Shown in pieces: positions 46,729 to 55,113 of a DNA stretch of 64,000 nt. The first letter of the stretch is position 1; each line of letters starts with the position of its first letter. Source of the stretch: Rothia sp. (in: high G+C Gram-positive bacteria) (GTDB lineage: Bacteria; Actinomycetota; Actinomycetes; Actinomycetales; Micrococcaceae); assembly GCF_030540545.1 (NCBI RefSeq), contig NZ_JAUNVZ010000001.1:226130-290129 (forward strand). The letters run 5' to 3'. The notes under the pieces are model-generated. The model was not told where the DNA came from. It was given only the letters and a program-made list of their open reading frames with translations, and did not search any database. Made by a program: the position numbers and the translations under genes.

Positions 46729-48354
46729 ATGATTGAGATTATTGCAGCAGCAGACGGTTCGGCGCTGGGCAACCCCGGCCCGGCAGGCTGGGCCTGGTAC
46801 ATTGACGAGAACACCTGGGCTGCCGGTGGCTGGGAGCACGGCACCAATAATATGGGCGAGATTAAAGGCGTGCTGGACCTTTTTGAATCCACCGCGAACC
46901 TGCCCGAGCACCGCCTGAAAGTGCTCTGCGATAGCCAGTATGTGATTAATTCCGTGACCAAGTGGATGGCGGGCTGGAAGAAGAAGGGCTGGAAGAAGTC
47001 CGACGGTAAGCCCGTGCTCAATCGTGAGCTTTGGGAGCAACTGGATGCCGCCATTGCCGGTCGCAACTATGAGTTTTCCTGGGTGAAGGGTCACTCCGGA
47101 CATGAGCTGAACGAAGCAGCGGATTCTCGCGCCAATGCGGCGGCTCAGGCATATAAGGCTGGTCAGGAGCCGGAGGCAGGCCCTGGCCTGAGCGAGGCTT
47201 TTGTGCGCTCTGTGGGTCTTGAGCCTCAAGGTGCTGAAGAGATGACCCCTGAGGCTCAGGAAACCTTAGAAAAGGCTCAGGAGCCCGGGATGGAAGCCGA
47301 AGAGGTTCTTGAGACTCCCACCGCTTCGGCGCCCGAGAGTACCCCGGAGGATGCTACTCTCAGCACTCACGACTATAGCGAGGATGAGATTAGCGCAGCT
47401 CGTCGTAATTTGGATGCCCTGCGCGCCTCGGGTCTGCTGGGTTCGGGAGCTAAGATTGCTGTGCCCGATGAGCAGGAAGTTCGCGAACGCAAGGCGAAGT
47501 TTGCCGAGCTGGAAGAGCAGCGCGCAAAAGCTGAAGGACAGGCGGCAGCTCGTGCCGAAGACGAGCTGGAAGCTAAAACCATCCAGGCTAATGAGGAGGA
47601 GATTTCGGATCTGCCTCAGGGTGATGACGGAGACTACGATCCGCTCGAAGAGCTCTATGCTGAGGACGAGACTCAGCAGGCTGAGCAGGGCGAGCCGCAG
47701 GCTGTAGAGCCCGCTCAGCAGCCCGCTCATGCTCACGAGAGCGCATCTATAGGTGAGAGCGCACCGGCAGAAGAGGGCGCGCATTCCTCGCGTATTCTGC
47801 CCCCTCCGGCTCAGGATGATATGGAACCCTTGGGTCCCTGGGATGATGAGCTGCATGACAACGCACCGCAGGGTGCGCCTTCCCAGATCGCTGTATCCCA
47901 AGCAGCGCCCGCACAGTCTCAGCTTGTACAGCCTCAGCAGAATATCGACCCCTGGGCTGATACTCAGGCTGCAGCGCCTCAGGCGCTCGGTGTCCCCGCG
48001 CCGAACCCCGATGATGCTGTCCGAGCCGATATGTACTTAGCTCAGCACGGCACGAGCCTGGACGATAATACCCTCACTGCCCTGCTGCATGAGCGTCTGG
48101 TCTGGGCGACCGTGGCGGGTAAGACCGTCACTCGCGCCTCGGCTCTTGCCTACCGCTCGGCGGCTTTTGCTCAGGTGGGTGCACCCATTAAGCACAGCGC
48201 TCAGCGGGTGGATGAGTCCAATGTACTGGTCTTTGCCCAGATTCAGGTGCCCGGTCGAGGCACAGTGAACCGTTCGAGCCTGTGGCACTATGATGCCGCT
48301 AACGCTCGCTGGTCCCTACGCTTTAGGCAAGATACCCTGGTGCCCGCCGCCTAA
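46729..48354 (+). CDS. RNase HI fused to acidic linker and NTF2-like C-terminal domain
   Basis: A 541-aa protein. Residues 1-142 are a complete RNase HI domain with catalytic D9, E44, D68 and D132, matching E. coli D10/E48/D70/D134, and GHSGHELNEAADSRA. It should cleave RNA in RNA-DNA hybrids. Residues about 145-425 are an acidic, Glu/Gln/Pro/Ala-rich disordered region. Residues 430-541 (LLHERLVWATVAGKTVTRASAL...NVLVFAQIQVPGRGTVNRSSLWHYDAANARWSLRFRQDTLV) resemble a DUF4440/NTF2-like fold, here annotated tentatively. This architecture is unusual; most RNase HI proteins are 150-170 aa. Confidence 0.8.
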   Translation: MIEIIAAADGSALGNPGPAGWAWYIDENTWAAGGWEHGTNNMGEIKGVLDLFESTANLPEHRLKVLCDSQYVINSVTKWMAGWKKKGWKKSDGKPVLNRELWEQLDAAIAGRNYEFSWVKGHSGHELNEAADSRANAAAQAYKAGQEPEAGPGLSEAFVRSVGLEPQGAEEMTPEAQETLEKAQEPGMEAEEVLETPTASAPESTPEDATLSTHDYSEDEISAARRNLDALRASGLLGSGAKIAVPDEQEVRERKAKFAELEEQRAKAEGQAAARAEDELEAKTIQANEEEISDLPQGDDGDYDPLEELYAEDETQQAEQGEPQAVEPAQQPAHAHESASIGESAPAEEGAHSSRILPPPAQDDMEPLGPWDDELHDNAPQGAPSQIAVSQAAPAQSQLVQPQQNIDPWADTQAAAPQALGVPAPNPDDAVRADMYLAQHGTSLDDNTLTALLHERLVWATVAGKTVTRASALAYRSAAFAQVGAPIKHSAQRVDESNVLVFAQIQVPGRGTVNRSSLWHYDAANARWSLRFRQDTLVPAA

Positions 48355-48371
48355 GCGTCTCGATGAGAGAT

Positions 48372-48405
48372 ACGCGACCCCCGGTTTTCGGGGGTCGCGT
48401 GGCTT
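48372..48405 (+). terminator. Hairpin terminator after the RNase HI gene
   Basis: Perfect 12-bp stem (48372-48383 and 48389-48400) with TTTTC loop, then GGCTTT. Confidence 0.75.
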
Positions 48406-48445
48406 TAAGAGGGGCATAGGAAATAGGTACAGCTCAAGGGTGCTA

Positions 48446-48566
48446 GTCATAAAACGTCATATATCCTGTCATAATCCGGTAAATTCAGCCTCGAAAGACC
48501 ACTATTGAGCCATATACGTCTGTGGATAGCTCAATCTTTGATAGAAATGAACTACTTTATCCACAG
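48446..48566 (+). promoter_or_regulatory. ESX-linked upstream element, copy 2
   Basis: GTCATA at 48446, 48456 and 48468; CTGTGGATA at 48520-48528; TTTGATAGAAA at 48537-48547; TTATCCACAG at 48557-48566. The 27-bp spacing of the arms and the 8-bp offset of TTTGATAGAAA are identical to the element at 5473-5592. It stands 117 bp before the EsxA-like start and fills most of the 48355-48683 gap. Confidence 0.65.
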
Positions 48567-48683
48567 ATTACTAAAAAGCACCAAAATGCATGAAAAAAGT
48601 ACCATAGAGTTAAACCATGCACCGCACGGTGCACATAGAAACGAAATACCCCGCAGACGGGGACTAACTCAAGGAGAAAAACA

Positions 48684-48974
48684 ATGGCTCAGTTTACCGT
48701 AGATTCCGAAATCATTGCCGCTAAGAGCGCCCAGGCACGCGCCCAGGTCGAGGCGATTTCCAGCGAAGTCACCGCCATGACCGCCTCCCTGCAGGATCTG
48801 CAGAGCTCCTGGACCGGTAGTGCATCGGCAAATTTCCAGAGTGTGTTGGATAATTGGCACGGCACCCAGCGCCGCGTTGAAGAATCCATCGCCCAGATTA
48901 ACCTGGCTCTGGATAAGGCAGGCACCACCTATTCCGATACCGAAATGAGCAATGCGTCCATGTTTGTTGGCTAA
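48684..48974 (+). CDS. WXG100-family ESAT-6-like secreted protein
   Basis: A 96-aa two-helix hairpin protein with W43-T-G45 in LQSSWTGSASANFQSVLDNW and C-terminal YSDTE, which fits the YxxxD/E export signal of type VII substrates. AAGGAG precedes the ATG. WXG100 proteins are secreted as dimers by EccC-type ATPases. No ecc gene lies in the window and no partner gene follows, so it is an orphan or homodimeric EsxA type. It shares an upstream element with the ESX pair at 5.7 kb. Confidence 0.88.
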   Translation: MAQFTVDSEIIAAKSAQARAQVEAISSEVTAMTASLQDLQSSWTGSASANFQSVLDNWHGTQRRVEESIAQINLALDKAGTTYSDTEMSNASMFVG

Positions 48975-49097
48975 AGAGCCCTCCGCGCTCTAAAGTAACG
49001 ATAGATACGGTGATACAAGTCCGCTGCACCTGGACTCACCGATACTGTCCTCAGGTTGCCGTCAGCAATTACGCGTAAGCGTTCATAGTGCGACCAT

Positions 49098-49135
49098 AAA
49101 AGAGGCGAGGCTGAATCAGCCCCGCCTCTTTTTAG
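49098..49135. terminator. Hairpin terminator, esxA-like and sensor kinase
   Basis: 14-nt arms with one mismatch (49098-49111 and 49117-49130), T-runs at both ends (AAAAGAGG...CCTCTTTTT). It lies between convergent genes. Confidence 0.75.
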
Positions 49136-49172
49136 TATCTCTTTATCCCTTGCCCTCGCCGTAAAAGCTGCT

Positions 49173-50843
49173 CTAGAAAGTTCCCGGAGCAGGCGCCGGC
49201 GCCATAGACTCAGCCACCTGCGGGGGCAGTTGAGGAGGCACAAAAGGCAGAGAAATCACGAAGGTAGCGCCACCTCCCGGGGTCTCCTCAATATGAATAC
49301 TGCCCTCGTGCTGTTCAATAATTGCTGCGGCAATACTCAGACCCAGACCGGTACCACCGGTCTGACGCGAGCGAGAAGCATCGGTACGGTAGAAACGCTC
49401 AAAGACACGCTCACGATCTTCGCCGTGAATACCCGGGCCGTGATCTCGCACCTGAATTACCGAGCGCACGCCCAGGGGCCCCTCCTGACGTACACCCACC
49501 GCAATCTCTAGGGGAGTGCCCTCCGGGGTGTAGCGCATGGCATTGGTAATCAGGTTCGCAATCACCTGGCGCATGCGCTGCTCATCTCCCAGCACGGTCG
49601 CCTGGGTGGGAGGCTCGGTGGGGGTTAGACCCATCAGGGTTACGGCACGATCGGGGGAGGTAGCGTAGGCGTCATTGGTGGCATCCACCGCCAGATTAAA
49701 CAGGTCAAAGGGTGCCAGCTGAGATTCGCGGCGCTCGTCAATTCGCGCCAGGGTCAGCAGATCCTCCACCAGCTGACCCATGCGCTTGGATTCGGATTCA
49801 ATACGATCCATTGCCATAGCTACGGCATCCGCATTGGGCAGGGCGCCCTGACGATACAGTTCGGCATAGCCGCGGATACTCACCAGGGGGGTACGCAGCT
49901 CATGGGAAGCATCTCCCACAAAGCGGCGCATTTTCGCCTCGCTGCGCGCCTGAGCCTTGAAAGAAGCCTCAATCTGGCTGAGCATAGTATTGAGCGAGGT
50001 GGAGAGATGACCGATCTCATTATTGGGGTTGTAGTCCTCAATGCGCTGGGAGAGGTCGCCGGCAGCAATTTTCGCCGCGGTTTGCTCCACACGCGCCAGA
50101 GGCTCAAAGGTGCGCGTAACCAGCACCCAGGTCATAGCAATAGCCGAGATGAGCGTGGCAACGCCGAAAGCAAAGGTCAGAACACCCACCAGAGCCACCA
50201 CCTGGTTGGTTTGCTTCAGAGGCACAGCAATAATCACCGAGGTTGCCGGTCCCAGGGCGCTATCGCTGCCGGAATTATCCAGAGTAATGGGCAGAATACG
50301 CCAATCGCTTGAGCCCGGCCCGCCATTGACCGTGGCACCGCTGAGGGAATTTTTGGCAACCTTATCGGCATTCCAACCGCTAATATCCGGGCCGTTTTCT
50401 CCGGGGGTTTGCTGCTCCGAGCTTGCCTGGTAGAGCACCGTGCCGTCTTTATCCAGTAGATAGGCGCGGTAAGATCCCAGGGAGGCATTGCGCTCGGAAT
50501 TGCGCGTGGTCATCAGGGTGGTAATGGTGCTGGAGCTGGCGCGCATTTCTTCATCCAGCTGCTGCACCATTTGGGAGCGCAGAGCCGAAATAGCCACCAG
50601 GGAGGTCACAGCGATCGCCAGGGCGATCAAAAAGGAGGTGACTAGCACCAGCTGGGTGCGCAGGGAGAGCGCCTGGGTAAAGCGGCGGGAGCGGGAGAGT
50701 TTCTCGCCCGTTTCGGATTCAATATTTACGCCCGGAACGCCGGGCATGGAGCCGGGGGAGGGCATGAGGGAGGCGGTCAGCTCGCCGGTGGGCATATCGT
50801 CCGCATCGGGCAGGGCTGTATTAGCGTGGGGTTCGGAGGTCAT
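49173..50843 (-). CDS. Two-component sensor histidine kinase
   Basis: The ATG at 50843 (MTSEPHANTA) gives 556 aa; the earlier in-frame start at 50984 runs into the response regulator gap. Order: cytoplasmic acidic N-terminus (about 75 residues), TM1 (LVLVTSFLIALAIAVTSLVA), extracellular sensor of about 110 residues, TM2 (VALVGVLTFAFGVATLISAI), HAMP, HisKA with phosphohistidine in DASHELRTPLVSIRGYAEL, HATPase_c with N box NLITNAMRYTPEG and DHGPGIHGEDRERVFERF. It resembles PrrB/TcrY-like OmpR-group kinases. The signal is unknown. It ends the operon led by the 82-aa membrane protein and response regulator. Confidence 0.92.
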   Translation of the reverse strand: MTSEPHANTALPDADDMPTGELTASLMPSPGSMPGVPGVNIESETGEKLSRSRRFTQALSLRTQLVLVTSFLIALAIAVTSLVAISALRSQMVQQLDEEMRASSSTITTLMTTRNSERNASLGSYRAYLLDKDGTVLYQASSEQQTPGENGPDISGWNADKVAKNSLSGATVNGGPGSSDWRILPITLDNSGSDSALGPATSVIIAVPLKQTNQVVALVGVLTFAFGVATLISAIAMTWVLVTRTFEPLARVEQTAAKIAAGDLSQRIEDYNPNNEIGHLSTSLNTMLSQIEASFKAQARSEAKMRRFVGDASHELRTPLVSIRGYAELYRQGALPNADAVAMAMDRIESESKRMGQLVEDLLTLARIDERRESQLAPFDLFNLAVDATNDAYATSPDRAVTLMGLTPTEPPTQATVLGDEQRMRQVIANLITNAMRYTPEGTPLEIAVGVRQEGPLGVRSVIQVRDHGPGIHGEDRERVFERFYRTDASRSRQTGGTGLGLSIAAAIIEQHEGSIHIEETPGGGATFVISLPFVPPQLPPQVAESMAPAPAPGTF

Positions 50844-50949
50844 AGAAGGGCTCTCTTCGTGCCTGAGGTTAGATAAGGAGGGGATAAAGAGACGCGCCCG
50901 CAGATGTGGGTTGGTAAGCCAAGCCACGGGGTGCGGGCGCGTGGATTCT

Positions 50950-51654
50950 TTAGGCGCGGGAGCCTCGAACCATGTATCCAACACCGCGCTTGGTGTGAAT
51001 CAGGGGTTCCTTATCCGGGCGCTGAGCGTCAATCTTACGGCGCAGGTAGGAGATATAGGATTCCACAATGGAGGAATCGCCATTGAAATCGTATTCCCAC
51101 ACGTGGTCGAGAATCTGAGCCTTGGAAAGCACTCGGTTTGCGTTGAGCATGAGGTAGTGCAGCAGGTTGAACTCGGTGGGGGAGAGGTCGATTTCGGTTT
51201 CACCCAGGAATACTTCGTGAGTGTCGATATTCAGGGAGAGGTCGTCCACGCGCAGGATCGCATCGTCCTGACCCTCTGCCGAGCGGGAGCGGCGTAGGAT
51301 AGCACGGATGCGGGCAATAACCTCGTCCAGAGAGAAGGGCTTGGTCACGTAGTCGTCGCCACCGGCGCCCAGACCGGCAACCTTATCTTCCACGGCGTCT
51401 TTTGCGGTGAGGAAGAGTACGGGGTAGGTGCGTCCGGCATCGCGCAGTCGGCGGGTTACCTCAAAGCCGTCCATGCCGGGCATCATGACGTCCAGCAGGA
51501 TCAGATCGGGCTGTTCGCGTTCTGCTGCTTCTAGGGCGTCGCGACCATTACCTGCGGTGACGACCTCAAAACCGGCAAAGCGCAGGGAGGTTGCTAGGAG
51601 TTCAAGAATATTAAACTCGTCATCGACGACGAGCAATTTAGCTTCGGCAGTCAT
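50950..51654 (-). CDS. OmpR-family response regulator
   Basis: A 234-aa regulator. The receiver domain (1-120) has acidic DDE at 11-13, phospho-acceptor Asp55 in LILLDVMMPGMDGFEV and Lys in FLTAKDAVEDK. The C-terminal winged helix ends in SIVESYISYLRRKIDAQRPDKEPLIHTKRGVGYMVR. It lies 107 nt before the sensor kinase gene, its certain partner. Similar to TcrX/PrrA-type regulators; targets are unknown. Confidence 0.94.
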   Translation of the reverse strand: MTAEAKLLVVDDEFNILELLATSLRFAGFEVVTAGNGRDALEAAEREQPDLILLDVMMPGMDGFEVTRRLRDAGRTYPVLFLTAKDAVEDKVAGLGAGGDDYVTKPFSLDEVIARIRAILRRSRSAEGQDDAILRVDDLSLNIDTHEVFLGETEIDLSPTEFNLLHYLMLNANRVLSKAQILDHVWEYDFNGDSSIVESYISYLRRKIDAQRPDKEPLIHTKRGVGYMVRGSRA

Positions 51655-51675
51655 CTATCTCTTTCGGTGGTAGTG

Positions 51676-51924
51676 TTAGCTGGCGCGGCGGCGGCGAACC
51701 GCCAGGTAGATTGCCGCCATGAGGAGCATAAAAGCAACCGGCAGTAGAACCAGCGGGATCTGGCTCATAATGGCGGGTACTTCTTGTTCTGCTGATTTCA
51801 TCAAGAGCATGATTACTCCGGAAAGTACGCATAGGATTGCCAGGGCGCCACCGCCAAAGCCCAACCAGCGAATAGCAGCGGTGTAGGGCAGCGGCGTATC
51901 GGTCTTGATGTGTTCTTCACTCAT
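51676..51924 (-). CDS. Small two-helix membrane protein
   Basis: An 82-aa protein with two hydrophobic helices (WLGFGGGALAILCVLSGVIML and PLVLLPVAFMLLMAAIYLAV) and a basic RRRRAS tail. It is the first gene of the two-component operon, 21 nt before the regulator, and may modulate the kinase, but no family is recognised. Confidence 0.65.
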   Translation of the reverse strand: MSEEHIKTDTPLPYTAAIRWLGFGGGALAILCVLSGVIMLLMKSAEQEVPAIMSQIPLVLLPVAFMLLMAAIYLAVRRRRAS

Positions 51925-52089
51925 AGCACTACACTAGCACCGTATGTACCTAAATCACTGCATACGGGCGGAATTTAGGGCTAAAAGCACCCCTAAAACA
52001 CTCAATTGTTGGGCTCAAGGCGCGGGGTTTGTGTCCTGTGGCTTTGTCATCAATGGGTGGGGGCAGGGAAAATTTGGTTTAATGGAGGT

Positions 52090-52728
52090 ATGTCGCAACA
52101 GGTAGAGAATCAGCAGCACAGTCTTCAGGATCCTTTCGCCCCGGTGGCTGAGGAAGATCAGCAGCTGGAGGCTACCCTCGGCGTACCCTTTAAAGCTCGA
52201 CGTACCTCCAAGGTAGATGAGGTGCTGGCAGAGGCTAAGGACATTGCCTTGCTGGGCGTGCAGGGTATCGCCCCGAAGAACTCGATCGGTCTGCTGCACC
52301 ATGTGCGCGCCGAAGAGGAACGACTGACCACCCATCTTTTTGAGTGCACTCTGCCCGGCTACCGCGGCTGGTTCTGGTTCGCCACCCTCACTCGCGCACC
52401 CCGCTCGAAGAAGGCAACTATTTGCGAGGTTGGTTTGCTGCCCGGAGATGATGCTCTGCTGGCTCCCGCCTGGGTGCCCTGGGCTGAGCGCCTGCGCCCG
52501 GAGGATATTGAGGCTGAGGATCTGCAGGGTGAGGTAGCTGAAGTTGCCGCCGCGAATATTGACCCGGATGCAGCCGAAGCCGAAGAAGTGGTGCCTGCGG
52601 CTCTGAGCGAGGAAGAGATTGCTCGCGAGATTGAAGAGGCCGAAGCTGCAGATGCTCAGAAGAAGGTAGCCCGCCGTAAGGGTCGCTATAAGGGTCGTAA
52701 ATATTCCCGTAAAGCTAAGGCTGAATAG
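52090..52728 (+). CDS. DUF3027 domain protein
   Basis: The ATG at 52090 gives 212 aa. GGAGGT directly touches the start codon, too close for a normal Shine-Dalgarno, while a -10-like TTTAAT lies at 52078-52083; a leaderless mRNA is therefore plausible. The core (VDEVLAEAKDIALLGV...IGLLHHVRAEEERLTTHLFECTLPGYRGWFWFATLTRAPRSKKATICEVGLLPGDDALLAPAWVPWAERLRPEDI) is the actinobacterial DUF3027 family of unknown function. The C-terminus is acidic, then strongly basic (KKVARRKGRYKGRKYSRKAK), which could bind nucleic acid. Confidence 0.85.
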   Translation: MSQQVENQQHSLQDPFAPVAEEDQQLEATLGVPFKARRTSKVDEVLAEAKDIALLGVQGIAPKNSIGLLHHVRAEEERLTTHLFECTLPGYRGWFWFATLTRAPRSKKATICEVGLLPGDDALLAPAWVPWAERLRPEDIEAEDLQGEVAEVAAANIDPDAAEAEEVVPAALSEEEIAREIEEAEAADAQKKVARRKGRYKGRKYSRKAKAE

Positions 52729-52945
52729 TTCTTAAATTACCCACGTTTGCTGCTGATAGGCGGTTAACGGGGGTGTTTTGCGTGCCTTGAGCGAAAACTC
52801 TGCGCCTGACAGTGTGTCACTCGTGGCAAATTTAGGTAAAAAGGTACATAATAGGTAATCAGTAAAGTTCTAACTTAGGGAAAGCTATCTTTTCCCTGTA
52901 GTGCGATCATTTTGTGGATCACTGGATTGAAGGAAAGAGCCGGAT

Positions 52946-53641
52946 ATGACCGACCTCATCGATACTACTGAGATGTATCTGCGTACCATCCTGGAATTGG
53001 AAGAAGAAGGCATCGTGCCCATGCGTGCGCGTATTGCTGAGCGTCTGGAGCACTCCGGCCCCACCGTTTCTCAGACTGTCGCCCGTATGGAAAAGCACGG
53101 CCTGCTGGTAGTGCAGCCCGATCGTCACCTCTCGCTGACCGAAGAAGGTCGCCAGAAAGCTGTTGAGGTGATGCGCAAGCACCGCCTGGCGGAGCGCCTG
53201 CTGGCTGATGTGATCGGCCTGGACATTGAGTACGTGCACGACGAAGCCTGCCGGTGGGAGCACGTGATGAGCGATCGCGTGGAGAAGCGCATTCTGGGCA
53301 TGCTCAACACCCCCAAGTTCTCCCCCTACGGCAACGCTATTCCGGGTCTGGAAGAGCTGGGTGTGGAGAGCGCACACAATGATGAGCGCACCGTATCTAT
53401 GTCCATTGTGGCTCGCGATTCCCGCCCCGAGGATCGTTTCACCATTTCTCGTTTCCCCGAGTCCATCCAGACCGATATTGAACTGCTCAAGCTGCTGGCA
53501 GACGCCGGTATTGTTTACGGTGCTACTGTATCCGTGGTGGCAGGTACCGAGGATGATGTGATTGTTCGCGCCGATGGCGAGGATACCGCACTGTCCCTGG
53601 ATAATGATGTTGCCAACGCTATTGTGGTCAAGCGCTCCTAA
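52946..53641 (+). CDS. ideR: DtxR/IdeR iron-dependent transcriptional repressor
   Basis: A 231-aa DtxR-family regulator. The metal ligands of DtxR are at exactly equivalent positions: Met10, Cys102, Glu105 and His106 for site 2, and His79, Glu83 and His98 for site 1. An N-terminal winged helix (RIAERLEHSGPTVSQTVARMEKHGLL), dimerisation domain and C-terminal SH3-like domain are present. With Fe2+ it represses iron uptake genes and can activate storage genes. The dhb operon, mbfA-like gene and dps in this window are plausible targets. AGGAAAGAG precedes the ATG. Confidence 0.95.
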   Translation: MTDLIDTTEMYLRTILELEEEGIVPMRARIAERLEHSGPTVSQTVARMEKHGLLVVQPDRHLSLTEEGRQKAVEVMRKHRLAERLLADVIGLDIEYVHDEACRWEHVMSDRVEKRILGMLNTPKFSPYGNAIPGLEELGVESAHNDERTVSMSIVARDSRPEDRFTISRFPESIQTDIELLKLLADAGIVYGATVSVVAGTEDDVIVRADGEDTALSLDNDVANAIVVKRS

Positions 53642-53685
53642 GCGCTAGACTTTTTAGAGTGTAGCTAACACGTAGGCCTCGAGCT

Positions 53686-53728
53686 CCCGCTCGCATACCG
53701 TATGCACGGTGTGCGAGCGGGTGTTTTT
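53686..53728 (+). terminator. Hairpin terminator after ideR
   Basis: 16-nt arms (53686-53701 and 53706-53721) with one G-U pair, then TGTTTTTA. Confidence 0.85.
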
Positions 53729-53824
53729 ATCTGTGTCTGTGTGCTCTGCGGTGCTCGAGGAGAACCGGGATGGATGCGGTGGCTAATCTGGCGTGAGGTA
53801 TGCACCCTGAAAAAGGGTAGGTCT

Positions 53825-54036
53825 CTTAAAGGGGTTGAGAGTTTATACAGCCCGTTTAATAAGCTTTAACGCGGGAATCTTAAATGCGATACGCCGGGGG
53901 AGAGAAGTTTTTAAGAGATTAAGACCCTAAAGCTATATCGCCGGGGTGGGGAGTTGAGGTTTAAAACGCTTAAACTCACTGGATACTTAAATGCCTAGTC
54001 ACGGGCACTTAAAGAGACGAATAGCCGTTCGTTTAA
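53825..54036 (+). promoter_or_regulatory. Dense TTAA/CTTAAA cluster upstream of the c-di-AMP riboswitch
   Basis: CTTAAA occurs at 53825, 53879, 53969, 53986 and 54008, with further TTTAA or TTAAG words between, about eleven TTAA cores in some 210 bp of GC-rich genome. No gene is present from 53729 to 54354. The cluster may bind a regulator or nucleoid protein; its function is unknown. Confidence 0.35.
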
Positions 54037-54164
54037 GCTGAAGTTCCGGGTATGCTAAGGCTTCGCTAGCGGAAAAATTTCCAGGATTTACTCAGGATCA
54101 GAGGTGACAGCTGGGAGTTTTCTGTGTATTCTCTTTTACGTGCCCAAACACCTAATGTCAGAGG

Positions 54165-54336
54165 GCACCGCGAGTTAGATCCGCCGAGTGCTGCCGCTAA
54201 CTCGTTAGAAACTACCCAATATTCGGCAGCAGCGGGGGACCCACTTTTGGTTTCTTGGTAGACCTTGGGGCGAAGTCACCGATTAGGTGGCCGGGCGTAT
54301 CCATGTCCGAGTCCGACAGCTCACCTCGTCAGGCAA
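54165..54336 (+). ncRNA. Cyclic di-AMP riboswitch (ydaO/yuaA type)
   Basis: Hallmarks of the ydaO class appear in order: CCGCCGAGTG, GCTGCCGCTAACTCGTT, a stem returning as CGGCAGCAGCGGGGGACCCA, TTGGGGCGAAGTCA, and a 3' CCGAGTCCGACAGCTCACC followed by TCGTCAGGC. The same core precedes Streptomyces rpfA. It sits 20 nt before a cell-wall hydrolase gene, the typical actinobacterial context, and should switch expression in response to c-di-AMP. Boundaries are approximate. Confidence 0.85.
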
Positions 54337-54354
54337 TGGAGGAAATGATTTTTT

Positions 54355-55005
54355 ATGGCTAAGAAGACTATCCGTAACGCTGGTATTGTCGCAATCGCTG
54401 GTGCAGCGCTGGTTGGTTCCACCGTTCCTGCAAACGCATTCGCAGAGGTTCCCGCAGCAGCTGACCTGTCCTACGACTACACCAACTACGAGTTCGACTA
54501 CACCAGCTACACCACCCCCGCTACCTCTTATGTAGCACCCCAGGCTCAGCAGCAGCAGGCTTACCAGGCTCCCGTTCAGCAGCAGGCAGCTCCGGTACAG
54601 CAGGCTCCCGTTCAGCAGCAGGCAGCTCCCGTTCAGAACACTGCTCCCGCAGCTTCCACCGGTAACGCTTCCCGCGATGCAATCGTGGCAACCGCTAAGT
54701 CCGGTCTGGGTGGCGCATACGTTTGGGGCGGCAAGTCCTTCGGCGCATGGGATTGCTCCGGCTTCACCTCCTGGGTTTTCGCTCAGCACGGTATCAAGCT
54801 GACCGCTTACACCTTCGCAATGAAGAACGAGGTTCGTCCGACCTCCAACCCCCAGCCCGGTGACATCGTCTTCCAGAACGGTTACAACCACGTAGGTATC
54901 TACCTGGGTAACGGCAAGATGATCTCCGCACTGAACCCCTCTCAGGGCACCCTGATTCACGATGTGAACGCAATGCCCGTTGACGGTTTCTACACCGCGC
55001 TGTAA
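54355..55005 (+). CDS. Secreted NlpC/P60 peptidoglycan hydrolase
   Basis: A 216-aa exported protein: signal peptide MAKKTIRNAGIVAIAGAALVGSTVPANAFA, a Tyr/Thr-rich segment, a Gln/Pro/Ala repeat linker (QQQAYQAPVQQQAAPVQ type, about residues 62-97), then an NlpC/P60 domain with catalytic Cys134 (GAWDCSGFTSWVF) and His179 (YNHVGIYLGN). It should cleave peptide bonds in peptidoglycan. GGAGG lies 12 nt upstream, separated from the ATG by a T-run. Expression is expected to be under the c-di-AMP riboswitch. Confidence 0.92.
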   Translation: MAKKTIRNAGIVAIAGAALVGSTVPANAFAEVPAAADLSYDYTNYEFDYTSYTTPATSYVAPQAQQQQAYQAPVQQQAAPVQQAPVQQQAAPVQNTAPAASTGNASRDAIVATAKSGLGGAYVWGGKSFGAWDCSGFTSWVFAQHGIKLTAYTFAMKNEVRPTSNPQPGDIVFQNGYNHVGIYLGNGKMISALNPSQGTLIHDVNAMPVDGFYTAL

Positions 55006-55030
55006 GTCTTAGACTTCCACACATTCACAC

Positions 55031-55068
55031 AAAACCCCGTGGCTACGATAGTCACGGGGTTTTGCTTT
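55031..55068 (+). terminator. Hairpin terminator after the NlpC/P60 gene
   Basis: AAAACCCCGTG and CACGGGGTTTT form a perfect 11-bp stem with an 11-nt loop, T-rich tail. Confidence 0.85.
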
Positions 55069-55113
55069 TAAGAGTGTGCAGGCGGCTCCTGAATGCGCGG
55101 CAGACGCTGTCTT

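Noticed and set aside
45655-47229. A 524-residue reading frame on the minus strand covering PPTase and part of the RNase HI gene
   Set aside because: Family similarity starts only at the ATG at 46668; the upstream part is antisense to a well-supported RNase HI domain.
52831-52860. Three AGGTA words before ideR as an autoregulatory site
   Set aside because: Spacing of 8 and 11 bp is irregular, and the words do not form a DtxR palindrome.
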